Part shown: positions 10,343-19,945 of the stretch, piece by piece | How positions within the stretch are numbered: position 1 is the stretch's first letter | Layout of the letters: each line of letters begins with the position of its first letter | Assembly (NCBI GenBank): GCA_003551665.1 | Contig: PUNE01000129.1 | Location: 84,357-148,356 of the forward strand | From: Halobacteroidaceae bacterium | GTDB taxonomy: Bacteria; Bacillota; Halanaerobiia; B1SED10-174 | DNA: 64,000 nucleotides | Direction of reading: 5' to 3' | Position numbers and translations under genes: made by a program | Notes under the pieces: model-generated | Database searches by the model: none | The model's input: the letters and a program-made list of their open reading frames with translations, nothing else | Told to the model about the DNA's origin: nothing

Positions 10343-11805
10343 AAATAGATCTTACCATCAATACTGAGGGAAGAAAAAATGCAGTAGAAAGGGCCCGGGA
10401 GAGAAAAGTCCTAATTCCAACTATTGCCCAGCAGAAAAACCCCGAACTCATTCCGGATAAAATAAAAGAGCAACTGAAGGATATTGGCCTCTGGGATATT
10501 AATAATCTGAATCTATTTCGCATTACCTGGAAAAATGACCCTACTGCAGAAGGGGGTCTCTACGGAGGAGTTAATTACCTGGAAATTCCCCCGGAAATAT
10601 CGGGGGTTCCGGCCAGGATTATAGGGCTTGTTGGAAAATGGTTCCCAACCGGAGCCCACAAGGTAGGTGCAACATTTGGTTGCCTGGTGCCCCGCCTGGT
10701 GACGGGCCAGTTTGACCCCACCCGGGAAAAAGCTGTCTGGCCTTCAACAGGCAATTACTGCCGGGGTGGTGCTTACGATGCCCAGCTTTTAGGCTGTGAA
10801 TCAATTGCCATTCTTCCCGAAGGGATGAGCCAGGAGCGCTTCGACTGGCTGTCTAATGTCGCGGGTGAGGTAATTGGAACCCCGGGAACCGAGAGCAATG
10901 TAAAAGAGATTTTTGACAAGTGCTGGGAATTGCTGCGGACCCGGGACAACGTTGTTATCTTCAACCAGTTTGAAGAACTCGGTAATCATCTCTGGCATTA
11001 CGAAGTAACCGGTAATGCCATGGCTGAAGTCCTCCGGCAGGAAATGGGGCCTGAAGGGCGCCTTGCCGGGACATTCCTGACTACAGGTTCAGCTGGAACA
11101 ATGGGTGCTGGAGAATTCCTCAAGGAAATCTATCCCGAGAGTCGTCTTGCAGTTGGCGAAGCCCTGCAGTGTCCAACCCTATTGCAGAATGGCTACGGGG
11201 ATCACCGTCTTGAAGGAATAGGGGACAAACACGTTCCCTGGATCCACAATGCCCGCAATACCGATATGGTTGTGGGGATTGATGATAACGATGTAATGGC
11301 GGCTGTTCGGCTTTTCAACGAAGAAGAAGGAAAGCGTTACCTGGAAAAACAGGGAGTTTCCCCGGAGGTAATTGCCAGCCTTGACCTGATGGGTGTTTCC
11401 AGTGTTGCCAACCTGGCAGGAGCAATAAAAATGGCCAGGTATTATGAACTTGGCAGCAAAGACATTATTATGACAGTTTTCACGGATTCCATGGAGCTTT
11501 ATGGTTCCAGGCTCAAGGAAATGCGAGAAAAACAGGGAGAATTTGATCCTGAAGATGCTGCTGTTGCTTATAACAAGAACCTACATGGCCTGAAAACTGA
11601 CTTTGTTGAGGAACTGACCTACCTGGGTAAGAAGAGAATACACCAGTTAAAATATTTTACCTGGGTAGAACAGCAGGGACGCGCACTGGAAGAATTAAAT
11701 GCCCAGTGGTACGACCATGAAAATTACTGGACCGAATTCCGACAGCAGGCCGACGAAATAGATCGGGCCATCACTGAATTCAATAAGGACACCGGTCTGC
11801 TTTAA
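10339..11805 (+). CDS. Fold-type II PLP-dependent enzyme of the YgeW/YgeY cluster
   Basis: 488 residues. The PLP lysine is very probably K108 in PTGAHKVGAT, and a glycine-rich phosphate-binding loop is seen as TTGSAGTMGAG. The fold resembles cysteine synthase/tryptophan synthase beta, but the protein is longer and does not resemble DpaL (YgeX), the diaminopropionate ammonia-lyase in the E. coli cluster. The 4-base overlap with ygeW and the tight spacing before the next PLP gene suggest joint function in eliminating ammonia from a 2,3-diamino acid. This function is inference. Confidence 0.8.
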   Translation: MKIDLTINTEGRKNAVERARERKVLIPTIAQQKNPELIPDKIKEQLKDIGLWDINNLNLFRITWKNDPTAEGGLYGGVNYLEIPPEISGVPARIIGLVGKWFPTGAHKVGATFGCLVPRLVTGQFDPTREKAVWPSTGNYCRGGAYDAQLLGCESIAILPEGMSQERFDWLSNVAGEVIGTPGTESNVKEIFDKCWELLRTRDNVVIFNQFEELGNHLWHYEVTGNAMAEVLRQEMGPEGRLAGTFLTTGSAGTMGAGEFLKEIYPESRLAVGEALQCPTLLQNGYGDHRLEGIGDKHVPWIHNARNTDMVVGIDDNDVMAAVRLFNEEEGKRYLEKQGVSPEVIASLDLMGVSSVANLAGAIKMARYYELGSKDIIMTVFTDSMELYGSRLKEMREKQGEFDPEDAAVAYNKNLHGLKTDFVEELTYLGKKRIHQLKYFTWVEQQGRALEELNAQWYDHENYWTEFRQQADEIDRAITEFNKDTGLL

Positions 11806-11818
11806 AGGATGGGATAAT

Positions 11819-13069
11819 ATGCAGTACATTAAGGATTTAGCCTGCATAAATTGTGGAAAAACCTTCTTTCCTGATCCAGACAAATACCTCTGCTCCGATT
11901 GTGGGGAAAAAGGACTTCTGGAGGTAGAGTATAATTATGGCCTTATCAGCAGGGACTGGAATCCGCGGATAATTTCCGAAAATCCGGATCCCAGCCACTG
12001 GCGTTATCTACCTCTTTTGCCGGTCAATCCGGATTCTCCCCGCCCGCCGTTACGGGTGGGGGGAACCCCTCTTTATCGAAATGTTTCTCTTGGGGAAGAA
12101 CTTGGCCTTGAGGAAATTTGGATTAAGGATGATGGCCTCAATCCAACTGGTTCTCTGAAAGACAGGGCTTCTTCTCTTGCGGTGGTAAAGGCAGGAGAAG
12201 CCGGGATGAAAATTGTGGCCTGTTCTTCAACTGGGAATGCAGCCTCTTCCCTTGCAGGAAATGCTGCAGCAAGCGGGATGCAGGCGGTGATATTTGTTCC
12301 CAGGAGGGCTCCTGGAGGCAAAGTTGCCCAGTTAATGATTTTTGGTGCAGTTGTTATTTCTGTCCAGGGGAGTTACAGTGATGCCTATGATCTTTCTGCT
12401 TCTTCCATTGACCGCTGGGCTTGGTACAACCGCAATGCCGCAATAAACCCCTACCTGGTTGAGGGAAAAAAAACGGCTGTCCTTGAACTGGCGGAACAGT
12501 TCAACTGGGATCTCCCCGACTGGGTTGTGCTCACTGTAGGCGATGGCTGCACAATTGCCGGAGCTGGAAAAGCATTGCGTGACCTGCAGGAGCTCGAGTT
12601 CATAAAGAAAAAACCCCGCCTTTTGGGGGTCCAGGCTTCAGGCTGCTCTCCCATCACCCGGGCCTGGAAGGAAGGAAAACCTCTGGAAGTGTGTGAAGAA
12701 AATTCCCTTGCAGACAGTATCGCCGTTGGTAATCCCCGCAACTGGCAGAAAGCAATCCGGGCAGTCAGGGATAACAGTGGAGCAATGGTCAATGTTTCTG
12801 ATGAAGAAATTCTGGAGATGATGGGTTTATTGGGAAGGAAAAGCGGAGTTTTTGGGGAACCGGCGGGGGTTGCTGGGCTTGCAGGAATTCGCCGGGCCGT
12901 GAGGGAAGGAATTATTGGGAAAAAAGAAAAGGTAGGGATAATAATCACCGGGAATGGACTTAAGGATATTGACAGTGCCCGCAAGGCAGCGGGAGAGCCC
13001 TACCGGTTGGCTCCGGACCTGGGCCGAATGGAGGAAGTAGTACTGAAGGAGGGTTTGGATGAATTATGA
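11819..13069 (+). CDS. Threonine synthase-like PLP enzyme
   Basis: 416 residues. The N-terminal zinc-ribbon cysteines (C9, C12, C25, C28) and the PLP lysine K114 in LNPTGSLKDRAS are those of the threonine synthase branch of fold-type II enzymes; SSTGNAASSLAG and TVGDGCTIAG contact the cofactor. No homoserine-pathway genes are near, and the gene lies inside the ureido/diamino-acid block. A dedicated catabolic lyase is therefore as likely as true threonine synthase. It overlaps the start of the regulator gene by 4 bases. Confidence 0.78.
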   Translation: MQYIKDLACINCGKTFFPDPDKYLCSDCGEKGLLEVEYNYGLISRDWNPRIISENPDPSHWRYLPLLPVNPDSPRPPLRVGGTPLYRNVSLGEELGLEEIWIKDDGLNPTGSLKDRASSLAVVKAGEAGMKIVACSSTGNAASSLAGNAAASGMQAVIFVPRRAPGGKVAQLMIFGAVVISVQGSYSDAYDLSASSIDRWAWYNRNAAINPYLVEGKKTAVLELAEQFNWDLPDWVVLTVGDGCTIAGAGKALRDLQELEFIKKKPRLLGVQASGCSPITRAWKEGKPLEVCEENSLADSIAVGNPRNWQKAIRAVRDNSGAMVNVSDEEILEMMGLLGRKSGVFGEPAGVAGLAGIRRAVREGIIGKKEKVGIIITGNGLKDIDSARKAAGEPYRLAPDLGRMEEVVLKEGLDEL

Positions 13070-13614
13070 AAAATGAACAGCTGGGGGGGAAGATTAGGGA
13101 GAAAAGGCGAGAGAAGGGTATGAGTCTGCAGGACGTGAGTAAAAAGATTGGGAAGACCTCCAGCTTTTTGTCACAGGTAGAACGTAACCTGGTAGAGCCC
13201 TCGATTACCTCCCTCCGGGAAATATCACGGGTTCTGGAGGTTCCCATCTTCTATTTTCTGATTGATTCCTACGAATATGACCCCGTTGTACGCCGGAACA
13301 GGAGGAAAACACTGCGCTTTCCTGAGTATGAACTAACCTTTGAATTGTTGTCCCCGGACCTGAACAGAAAGATGGAAATCCTTGAGGGGAGGATCCCTCC
13401 TGGCTCCTTTACCTGTCCCCAACCCCTTGCTCACGATGGGGAAGAATGCACCCTTGTTATCCAGGGAAAAATGGAAATCCAGGTTGGGGACAAATTTTAC
13501 CATCTGGAAGAAGGGGACAGTATTTACTATTATGCTTCAATTCCCCATAAAATAACCAATATTGGAGAGGAAGAACTGGTTTTTGTTTCCTCCATTACAC
13601 CACCCCATTTTTAG
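13066..13614 (+). CDS. XRE-family regulator with C-terminal cupin sensor domain
   Basis: 182 residues. An N-terminal helix-turn-helix (about 8-62; MSLQDVSKKIGKTSSFLSQV) is joined to a small cupin (about 108-180; HDGEECTLVIQGKMEIQVG). This design is common in regulators that sense a small metabolite of the pathway they control. Being embedded in the operon, it is the best candidate for the local purine-degradation regulator. Its ligand and operator are not visible. Confidence 0.9.
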   Translation: MKNEQLGGKIREKRREKGMSLQDVSKKIGKTSSFLSQVERNLVEPSITSLREISRVLEVPIFYFLIDSYEYDPVVRRNRRKTLRFPEYELTFELLSPDLNRKMEILEGRIPPGSFTCPQPLAHDGEECTLVIQGKMEIQVGDKFYHLEEGDSIYYYASIPHKITNIGEEELVFVSSITPPHF

Positions 13615-13631
13615 GTAAAGGGAGGACCGCT

Positions 13632-14993
13632 ATGCTATTGAAAAACGGCAGGATTGTAACGGGAAGGAGCGTTCAAAAAGGAGACCTGAGGGTTTCCGGG
13701 GAAAAAATTGCAGAAATGGCCCCCCACCTCCCGCCCCGAAAGGAGGAGGAGGAGATAATCGATCTTGAGGGTTGTTTCCTCCTGCCCGGTGTAATTGATA
13801 GCCATACTCATTTTTCTCTGGAAGCCCGGGGGGCTGTAAGTGACGATGACCCTCGCAACGGGGGGATCTCAGCTCTCTGGGGAGGAGTAACAACTGTAAT
13901 AGATTACGCCGATTTTTTACCGGGCCTCCCGATTGGGGAAAGCATCGAAAAAAGAAAGCAGGTTTTTTCTGAATGCCCTGTTGATTACCACTTCCACCTT
14001 GTATTAAACGAACATTTTACAACTGACCGCCTCGGTGACCTAAAAGAACTTGCTGCTATGGGGATTTCTTCCCTGAAACTATTTACAACCTATCCTGAAG
14101 CTGGCTATATGCTGGAAGAAAAGCTCTGGCCCGATATCCTGACCAGATGTAAGGAAATTGGGCTTTTGGTAACTGTCCATGCTGAAGATAACGAAATTGT
14201 TAAAGAAAGAACCGATAATTACCGCAAGGCCGGCTTATTGGACTTCAAGTATCACTCCCGTCATCGCCCCGCCCAGGCGGAAATAGAAGCTGTCAGGTGG
14301 CTCAGGCAAATGGTGGAAAAAACAGGTTGCCCCCTTTACGTTGTTCATATTTCCACTGGAGGGGCCTGGGAAGTTCTGGCCTGTGCCCGGGAAGAAGGGC
14401 TTCCGATGCTGGGTGAAACAGCACCACATTATCTCCTCCTGGACGAAAATCTATTTTCTTACCCCCGGGCGGCCCGAAATATTATGACTCCCCCACTGCG
14501 GAGGGGTGCAGACCAGGAGTGCCTCTGGAAAGGTCTCAGCGAGGGAAGCATTGATGTTGTTGCAACTGACCACTGTGCTTTTACCGAAGAGCGAAAACTC
14601 CAGGCAAAAAACGTGCTTGAGGTGCTGCCTGGGATCCCGGGTGTGGAAACTCTCCTCCCCCTGGTTTATTCTTACGGAGTTGAGAGCAACAGGTTTTCCA
14701 TGCAGAGACTGGTTCAGGTTTTGTGTGAAAATCCTGCCCGGATTTTCGGTCTTTATCCCCAGAAGGGAAGTTTGCAACCGGGTACCGACGCTGACCTGGT
14801 TGTTTACGATCCCCGCTCCAGCAGGGTTTTGCAGGACGAGGATCTTCACTCCAAAGCTGGTTATTCGCCCTTTTCGGGCCTGGAAATCAAGGGCCAGGTC
14901 AGGTTAACAATGCTACGGGGCGAGATAAAGGTCAGGGAAGGTACTTTTACTGGCAGGGAAACAGGGGGACAATTCGTTAAAGGAAGTCGCTGA
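13632..14993 (+). CDS. hyuA: Dihydropyrimidinase/hydantoinase-type amidohydrolase
   Basis: 453 residues. All catalytic features of cyclic amidohydrolases are present: the H58-x-H60 metal pair in DSHTHF, the carboxylated lysine K149 in SSLKLFTTY, H183 in VHAED, H239 in VHIST and D313 in ATDHCAF. Such enzymes open hydantoin, dihydropyrimidine or allantoin rings. In E. coli the equivalent position in the cluster is held by HyuA (YgeZ). Here it probably opens a reduced purine-derived or hydantoin ring before YgeY/YgeW. The exact ring is not decided by sequence. RBS GGGAGG. Confidence 0.85.
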   Translation: MLLKNGRIVTGRSVQKGDLRVSGEKIAEMAPHLPPRKEEEEIIDLEGCFLLPGVIDSHTHFSLEARGAVSDDDPRNGGISALWGGVTTVIDYADFLPGLPIGESIEKRKQVFSECPVDYHFHLVLNEHFTTDRLGDLKELAAMGISSLKLFTTYPEAGYMLEEKLWPDILTRCKEIGLLVTVHAEDNEIVKERTDNYRKAGLLDFKYHSRHRPAQAEIEAVRWLRQMVEKTGCPLYVVHISTGGAWEVLACAREEGLPMLGETAPHYLLLDENLFSYPRAARNIMTPPLRRGADQECLWKGLSEGSIDVVATDHCAFTEERKLQAKNVLEVLPGIPGVETLLPLVYSYGVESNRFSMQRLVQVLCENPARIFGLYPQKGSLQPGTDADLVVYDPRSSRVLQDEDLHSKAGYSPFSGLEIKGQVRLTMLRGEIKVREGTFTGRETGGQFVKGSR

Positions 14994-15010
14994 AACAGGG
15001 AGGGAGACTT

Positions 15011-16375
15011 TTGAAAAAATTGCTGCTGCAGAATATTAATTACCTGGTCACAATGGATGAGAAAAGGCGCGAACTGGAAGGGTTCAGCCTGCTGATTGAA
15101 GATGGCGTGATTACCAGGGTTGAAAAAGATATTCAGGCTCAGCCGGAATGGGAAGTTATTGATGCCGGTGAATACTGGGTCTTTCCGGGGTTGGTAAATA
15201 CCCATCACCATTTTTACCAGGTTCTTACCCGGAGCTGGGAGAATGTACAACAGGCGGAACTATTCCCCTGGCTCAAGAATCTCTATCCTGTCTGGGCCCG
15301 GCTTACCCCCCGGGGAGTTGTGGCCAGCACCAGGATAGCCCTGGCAGAATTATTAAAAAGCGGCTGCACGACAGCCAGCGACCATCACTATGTTTTTCCC
15401 AGGGGACAGGATTCCGGCCTGATTGATTACCAGATAGAAACAGCCCGGGAAATGGGAGTTCGGTTCCATCCCTCCCGGGGGAGTATGTCCCTAGGGGAGG
15501 ATGAAGGAGGCTTACCACCGCGGGAGATTGTCCAGAAGGAAAGTGAAATCCTCGAAGATTCCCTGCGTTTGATAAATTCATACCACGACCCCAGCCCCTA
15601 TTCCATGTGCCAGATAGTGCTTGCTCCCTGTTCTCCTTTTTCTGTAACTCCTGAACTCCTCAGGGAAACAGCAGTGCTGGCGAGGCAGTACGGAGTCAGG
15701 TGTCATACTCACCTGGCCGAAACCCGCGACGAGGATGACTTCTGCCAGAAAGAACTGGGGATGAGGCCCCTGGAATTCATGGAGAAAATGGGCTGGACGG
15801 GGGGAGATGTCTGGTATGCCCACGGTATCCATTTCCAGGACGAAGAACTGGAAGTTCTGGCCAGGACCGGGACAGGAGTTGCCCACTGCCCGGTTTCCAA
15901 CCAGAAGCTTTCTTCAGGCGTTGCCCGTATTCCCGAAATGCTGGAAAAAGATATTCCCGTTGGCCTTGCAGTGGATGGGAGTGCTTCCAACGATGGGTCT
16001 AACATGCTGGTGGAAATGAAAAGTGCCCTGCTGCTGCATAAACTTTACTGGGGCATTGATTCCATGAGTGCTCGCAAGGTATTGGAAATGGCCACCCTTG
16101 GTGGAGCGAGGCTCCTGGGGCGGCCCGACCTGGGAAGTATTGCTCCGGGGCAGGCGGGAGACCTTTTCATGGTAGATCGCAGGCGTGTTGGCTATGCCGG
16201 AGCCCAGAGTGATCCGGTGACCGCCCTTTTAACCTGTGGAGACAGTTTTCAGTCAGACCTGACGATTGTAGCGGGGAAAATCCTGGTGCGGGAGGGCAAA
16301 CTTGTGAAATTTGCAGAAGAAGATCTGCACCGGGAAGCAGAAAAAGAATCCCGAACCATGTTAGAGAAAGGGTGA
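15011..16375 (+). CDS. 8-oxoguanine deaminase / guanine deaminase-like amidohydrolase
   Basis: 454 residues, TTG start after GGGAGG. It is a metal-dependent deaminase of the cytosine/guanine deaminase superfamily, with H65-x-H67 in NTHHHFYQ, HTHLAET, YAHGIHF and VDGSASND. The pattern is that of the 8-oxoguanine deaminase / hydroxyatrazine hydrolase branch rather than GuaD. It would convert 8-oxoguanine (or guanine) to urate (or xanthine), feeding the hydroxylases downstream. Only 4 bases separate it from ssnA. Confidence 0.82.
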   Translation: MKKLLLQNINYLVTMDEKRRELEGFSLLIEDGVITRVEKDIQAQPEWEVIDAGEYWVFPGLVNTHHHFYQVLTRSWENVQQAELFPWLKNLYPVWARLTPRGVVASTRIALAELLKSGCTTASDHHYVFPRGQDSGLIDYQIETAREMGVRFHPSRGSMSLGEDEGGLPPREIVQKESEILEDSLRLINSYHDPSPYSMCQIVLAPCSPFSVTPELLRETAVLARQYGVRCHTHLAETRDEDDFCQKELGMRPLEFMEKMGWTGGDVWYAHGIHFQDEELEVLARTGTGVAHCPVSNQKLSSGVARIPEMLEKDIPVGLAVDGSASNDGSNMLVEMKSALLLHKLYWGIDSMSARKVLEMATLGGARLLGRPDLGSIAPGQAGDLFMVDRRRVGYAGAQSDPVTALLTCGDSFQSDLTIVAGKILVREGKLVKFAEEDLHREAEKESRTMLEKG

Positions 16376-16379
16376 TTGT

Positions 16380-17708
16380 ATGCTGATTATAGGTAACGGC
16401 ACCGTCATTACCCAGGATCCAGAGCACCCCATCCTGGAAGATGGAGGCATCGCGGTCCGCGACGGAGTTATCCAGGAACTCGGTCCCACCCACGAATTGA
16501 AGCAGCGCTATCCCCAGGCTTCGTTTATTGAGGCCAAAAACAAAGTGGTAATGCCGGGGATGATTAATTCCCACATGCATTTTTATAGTTCTTTTGCCCT
16601 GGGCATGGACATAAAAACCAGTCCCCCCCAGCATTTTACCCAGATCCTGGAAAAGTTGTGGTGGCGCCTGGATAAAGCTCTGCAGGAGGAGGACATCTAT
16701 TACAGCGCCCTGGTTGCGGCCATTGAGGGGATAAAAAATGGAACCACAACCTTTATGGACCATCATGCGGGGCCGAGCGCGGTTCCTGGTTCCCTGGACC
16801 TCATTGCCAGGGCCTGTACCGAACTTGGAGTTAGAGCAAGTCTTGCTTACGAGGTGTCTGATCGGGACGGGGAAGAGGTTACCAGGCAGGGAATCGAGGA
16901 GAATGTCCGTTTCTTTGACCGCTGCCAGGGGGAAAAAAATCCTCTACTTGCTTCATCCTTTGGTCTCCATGCTTCTTTTACCGTTTCCGATGCTACACTG
17001 GAGAAATGACGGGCTGCAATAGGGAGCAGGGAGATGGGTTTCCATGTCCATACGGCGGAAGGAAAAGCAGATCGGGAGGCCTCTATAGAAAAATATGGAG
17101 TTCCCGTTGTAAAAAGGCTTGACCAGTGGGGGATCTGGAATGATTTAAGCCTGGCCATTCACGGAGTTCATATTGATGAAGAAGAGATGGATCTCCTCAG
17201 AGAAAGAGAAGCTGCAGTTATCCATAACCCTGAATCGAATATGGGCAATGCTGTTGGTCGAGCCCAGGTTTTAAAGATGCTGGAAAAAGGCCTCCTGGTA
17301 GGAATGGGAACGGATGGCTATACAACGGATATGTTTGAAGGAATAAAGGTTGCCAATCTTCTGCACAAGCACGGTGAGGGGAATCCCTCGGTTGGATGGG
17401 GAGAAATCCAGAAGATAGCGTTCCCCAATAATATCGAGATTGCTGAAAGACAATTTAACCACAGGATTGGGGTAATTGAACCCGGTAACCGGGCAGATAT
17501 AATAATTCTTGATTACAGGCCCCGGACGCCTCTTACCCCGGAAAATTATTACATGCACATTCTTATGGGAATGTCGGGGCGAATGGTTGAAACCGTTCTT
17601 GTTGATGGCCGGGTCCTCCTGGAAAACAGGGAACTTGTCGGTCTGGATGAAGAGAAAATATTCCGGCGGGCCCGGGAAAAAGCAGAAAGAGTCTGGAGGG
17701 ATTTATAA
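16380..17708 (+). CDS. ssnA: SsnA-type amidohydrolase with in-frame TGA at codon 210 (candidate selenocysteine)
   Basis: The frame 16380-17708 encodes 442 residues, the length I recall for E. coli SsnA, but is interrupted once by TGA at 17007-17009. Both sides are in the same frame and both align with SsnA: first half with H65-x-H67 (NSHMHF), second half with H222-x-H224 (GFHVHTAE), HGVHI and GTDGYTTD. There is no frameshift and no sign of decay elsewhere. The context is LEK-TGA-RAA. A SECIS-like hairpin lies 28 bases after the TGA, so decoding as selenocysteine is plausible. If not, the gene is a pseudogene with a single nonsense change. SsnA is a selenium-linked aminohydrolase of unsettled substrate that sits beside purine hydroxylases. 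Confidence 0.82.
17030..17049 (+). promoter_or_regulatory. Candidate bacterial SECIS hairpin downstream of the ssnA TGA
   Basis: GGAGATGG (17030-17037) pairs with CCATGTCC (17042-17049), leaving one internal G-G mismatch and the apical loop GTTT. From the TGA to the loop are 28 bases and the loop begins with G. This agrees with the known bacterial SECIS pattern: a hairpin within the coding region shortly after UGA, with G in the first loop positions. No selB, selC or selA is in the window, so this remains a structural prediction. Confidence 0.55.
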
Positions 17709-17733
17709 AGAGGAAAAGGGGGAATTATTATAA

Positions 17734-19080
17734 ATGGAGGATAGAAAAAAGCTTGAAGAAAAGGCCGTTGTTATTTATAAACTGGAGGACAGGCCACCCC
17801 TGGGGGAAACAATTCTCCTCGGGCTGCAGCATATGCTGGCCATGTTTGTGGGAATCATTACACCCCCACTGATTGTTGCGGGGGCTATTGGATTGGATAC
17901 AGAAACTACCGCTTTCATTGTTTCCATGGCCCTGATTGCATCGGGTATTGCTACCTGGCTGCAGATAAAAACCCTGGGCCCAATTGGTTCAGGACTGCTT
18001 GGTGTCCACGGGACCAGTTTTACTTTTCTCCCCCCCGCAATTTCTGCTGGACTGGCCGGCGGCCTGCCCCTTATTCTGGGCATGGCCCTGATTACTTCCC
18101 CCGTGGAAATGGTACTTTCCAAGTTTGTTGAACAGGCCCGCCGGATATTCCCACCTGTTGTAACGGGATCGGTTGTTATGATGATAGGCCTCAGCCTGAT
18201 TGGGTCTGGAATGAATGATTTCCTTGGTGGAGTTGGAGCTGAGGACTTTGCCAGTCCCAGAAATATTCTACTTGGTCTCTTTGTTCTTTCAATAATAATC
18301 TATTTCAACCGGTTTGGCCGGGGTCTGGCCCGAATTGGCGCAGTTGCTCTGGGTATCATCGTTGGTTACCTGGTAAGCCTTCCCCTGGGACTGGTAGATT
18401 TTGGCCCTGTTGTGGAATCGGGATGGATAACCCTGCCCCGGCCGGTTGCCTTTGGTTTGAGTTTCAGCTGGGTTGCAGTAATTCCCTGGGTTGTTGCTTA
18501 CTTTATTACTTCAATTGAAACCATAGGCGACCTTACCGCTACTGCAGAAGCATCCGGGGAGCCTGTTACGGGGAAACTACATAGCAGGCGTTTAAGGGGA
18601 GGCATATTGGCAGATGGTGTCGGTTCAGCAATTGGAGCAATTTTTAATTCCATGCCCAACACCACCTTTTCTCAGAATATTGGGGTTATTCACCTGACCC
18701 GAATTGGAAGCAGGGTTGTTGGCCTTGCCTGCGGAACCATTCTCCTGGTGCTTGGGTTTTTACCCAAGATTGGAGCCCTGGTTAGCGTTATGCCCCGGCC
18801 CGTCCTTGGTGGTGCAACTGTGGCCATGTTTGGACTGGTGGCCACTTCAGGGATAAGGATTGTTTCCCGGGGAGGTCTCACCGAGAGGAACATGTTTATC
18901 CTGGCCATTGGACTGGCCCTGGGCATGGGAGTTCAGTATGTTCCGGAAGCCACAGAGCAACTGCCCGCTGTTGTTGCCAGCATCTTTGAACAACCAATTG
19001 CCACCACTGCTATTGTTACCTGCCTGCTCAACCTGATTATCCCCCGGGAAGAAAAGGAGGCTGATGCCAATGATAACTGA
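17734..19080 (+). CDS. NCS2 (NAT) family xanthine/urate-type permease
   Basis: 448 residues and roughly 12-14 hydrophobic segments. The NAT signature region is visible as SIETIGDLTATAEASGEPV and later NTTFSQNIGVIHLT, which places it with uracil/xanthine/urate symporters. In E. coli the same cluster has xanthine and urate permeases (YgfO, YgfU). Flanked by ssnA and the XDH-like subunits, it most likely imports xanthine, urate or a related purine. RBS AAGGGGG. Its 3' end overlaps the next gene. Confidence 0.88.
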   Translation: MEDRKKLEEKAVVIYKLEDRPPLGETILLGLQHMLAMFVGIITPPLIVAGAIGLDTETTAFIVSMALIASGIATWLQIKTLGPIGSGLLGVHGTSFTFLPPAISAGLAGGLPLILGMALITSPVEMVLSKFVEQARRIFPPVVTGSVVMMIGLSLIGSGMNDFLGGVGAEDFASPRNILLGLFVLSIIIYFNRFGRGLARIGAVALGIIVGYLVSLPLGLVDFGPVVESGWITLPRPVAFGLSFSWVAVIPWVVAYFITSIETIGDLTATAEASGEPVTGKLHSRRLRGGILADGVGSAIGAIFNSMPNTTFSQNIGVIHLTRIGSRVVGLACGTILLVLGFLPKIGALVSVMPRPVLGGATVAMFGLVATSGIRIVSRGGLTERNMFILAIGLALGMGVQYVPEATEQLPAVVASIFEQPIATTAIVTCLLNLIIPREEKEADANDN

Positions 19081-19945
19081 GCTGTGGTACAGTGCCCCGG
19101 GAAATCTTGAAGAAGCCCTGCAGTTATTGCAGGAAGATCCCCCGTATTTGATTTTAGCAGGTGGAACCGACTTAATGGTCCAGTATTATGATGCCAGGGA
19201 AAAGATGGGCAGAGTGCTTGATATATCCCGCCTCGAAGAACTGAAAGGGGTGGAGATTGGCCAGGAAAAAGTATTCCTTGGCTCTCTGACCACCCATGAG
19301 CAGATTTACCGTAACCGGGAACTGCAAAAGCTGACTCCCCTTTTGTCACGTGCTGCCGGGACTGTGGGAGCAACTCAGATAAGAAACCAGGGAACCCTGG
19401 GTGGAAATCTGGCCAATGCTTCCCCCGCAGCGGACCTTGCTCCTCCTCTGATTGCTCTGGAGGCAAAGGTGATGCTGGTAGGGCCCCGGGGAGAAAGATC
19501 CTTTAACCTGGACGAGTTTTTTTCCGGCCCCGGTGAAACAAGAAAAAATCCTGAAGAAATTATTAAAGGAGTAGAATTTCCCTCACCACGGGGGGATTTC
19601 CGCGGGGTATTCTTGAAGGTCGGTCAGCGCCGGGCAATGGCCATTGCAGTAGCCAGCCTGGCAATTGGCCTTACCTGCAAAAATGGAACCTGTGAGGAAA
19701 TCCGCCTTGCCTGTGGGTCTGTGGCCCCGGTACCCCTGAGGGCTCGAAAAACGGAAGAAATATTAAGGGGAAAGAAACTGGAAGAACTGCCAGTTGAGGA
19801 AGCAGCAGGACAGCTGGAGAAGGAAGCAAATCCCATTGATGATATCCGGGGAACTGCAGAATACAGGTCCCGGGTCCTGGGTAATCTTCTCCGCAAGGGC
19901 TTGCAGGAAATTCTCTCCCAAAAAGGGGTGAGTGCAAATGGCTGA
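19070..19945 (+). CDS. FAD-binding subunit of a xanthine dehydrogenase-type molybdenum hydroxylase
   Basis: About 291 residues. The FAD-binding signatures LAGGTDLMVQ and TVGATQIRNQGTLGGNLANASPAAD are clear. It corresponds to YgfM/XdhB and passes electrons between the Fe-S subunit and NAD or another acceptor. There are two in-frame ATGs (19064 and 19070); I chose 19070 because AGGAGG ends 9 bases before it but only 3 bases before the first. It overlaps both neighbours, so the three hydroxylase subunits are coupled. Confidence 0.93.
   Translation: MITELWYSAPGNLEEALQLLQEDPPYLILAGGTDLMVQYYDAREKMGRVLDISRLEELKGVEIGQEKVFLGSLTTHEQIYRNRELQKLTPLLSRAAGTVGATQIRNQGTLGGNLANASPAADLAPPLIALEAKVMLVGPRGERSFNLDEFFSGPGETRKNPEEIIKGVEFPSPRGDFRGVFLKVGQRRAMAIAVASLAIGLTCKNGTCEEIRLACGSVAPVPLRARKTEEILRGKKLEELPVEEAAGQLEKEANPIDDIRGTAEYRSRVLGNLLRKGLQEILSQKGVSANG

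Noticed and set aside
17034..17708. Separate gene for the second half of SsnA starting at ATG 17034
   Set aside because: It is in the same frame as the first half, lacks half of the enzyme, and has AGCAGGGAG touching the start. One interrupted gene with TGA explains both parts better.
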